Shown here: piece by piece, positions 6,246 to 6,408 of the stretch
Numbering within the stretch: position 1 is the stretch's first letter
Layout of the letters: every line of letters starts with the position of its first letter
Assembly: GCA_900770875.1 (NCBI GenBank)
Contig: CAAGLV010000156.1
Span: 1 to 6,408 of the forward strand
DNA length: 6,408 nucleotides
Reading direction: 5' to 3'
Origin: Flavobacteriales bacterium
GTDB taxonomy: Bacteria; Bacteroidota; Bacteroidia; Flavobacteriales; Weeksellaceae
The notes under the pieces: generated by a model
Told to the model about the DNA's origin: nothing
The model's input: only the letters and a program-made list of their open reading frames with translations
Database searches by the model: none
Translations under genes and position numbers: made by a program

Positions 6246-6320
6246 GGGCGTTCCCTTCGGGCGGGCTTTTTGTTACAATCTTTGCATACGCAAAGGATTT
6301 CCACTTCAATCCCTAACGCA
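6246..6320 (+). repeat. Intergenic repeat element, more complete copy
   Basis: This non-coding block has four recognisable parts: GGGCGTTCCC (6246-6255), CGGGCT (6262-6267), CAATCTTTGC (6276-6285), and CCACTTCAATCCCTAACGCA (6301-6320). A small hairpin, CTTTGC/GCAAAG with an ATAC loop (6280-6295), sits in the middle, and CCCTTCGGG (6253-6261) can form a short stem. The first three parts recur in reverse orientation at 26-111. I recall similar intergenic sequences from Flavobacteriia, but the name and function are unknown to me. Its local G+C is visibly higher than that of the surrounding DNA. Whether it is transcribed cannot be told; it lies just past the rpe terminator. Confidence 0.65.
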
Positions 6321-6330
6321 TTTTAAATTT

Positions 6331-6403
<73 letters not shown>

Positions 6404-6408
6404 TATTA

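Overview
The window looks like ordinary chromosomal, mostly core-gene DNA from a member of the Bacteroidota, most likely the Flavobacteriia. Four things point that way. The DNA is strongly AT-rich. The primary sigma factor is short (288 residues) and lacks the long region 1.1 of proteobacterial RpoD. No convincing Shine-Dalgarno sequences precede the genes, whose leaders are A/T-rich. Two intergenic regions carry an exact Bacteroidota-type -7 element (TAnnTTTG). I cannot name the genus from sequence alone.

Layout: 1-111 holds a diverged, interrupted copy of an intergenic repeat element, followed by AT-rich DNA to 257. Two tandem paralogous TRIC-family (UPF0126) membrane channel genes follow at 258-872 and 982-1590. 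The second overlaps by one base (TAATG) with a formimidoylglutamase gene (hutG, 1590-2516). The primary sigma factor gene rpoD (2643-3509) is separated by a strong two-way terminator from a convergent Mg2+ channel gene, mgtE (3592-4920, minus strand). An 80-bp divergent intergenic region separates mgtE from an unrecognised 128-residue soluble protein with a lipocalin-like GxWxG start (5001-5387). That gene ends in a perfect hairpin terminator which lies directly against the promoter of rpe (5536-6183, ribulose-phosphate 3-epimerase). After the rpe terminator come a second copy of the repeat element, in opposite orientation (6246-6320), and ten perfect copies of a 7-bp tandem repeat (6331-6400) near the window edge.

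The genes do not form one pathway. The TRIC pair and MgtE concern cation movement across the inner membrane, HutG is the last step of one histidine degradation route, Rpe belongs to the pentose phosphate pathway, and RpoD is housekeeping. Most appear to be separate short transcription units with their own terminators. The only close coupling is TRIC2-hutG. I found no evidence of a new defence, mobile or biosynthetic system. The less ordinary material is at the edges (repeat element and heptamer array), plus the duplicated TRIC genes and the orphan 128-residue protein.
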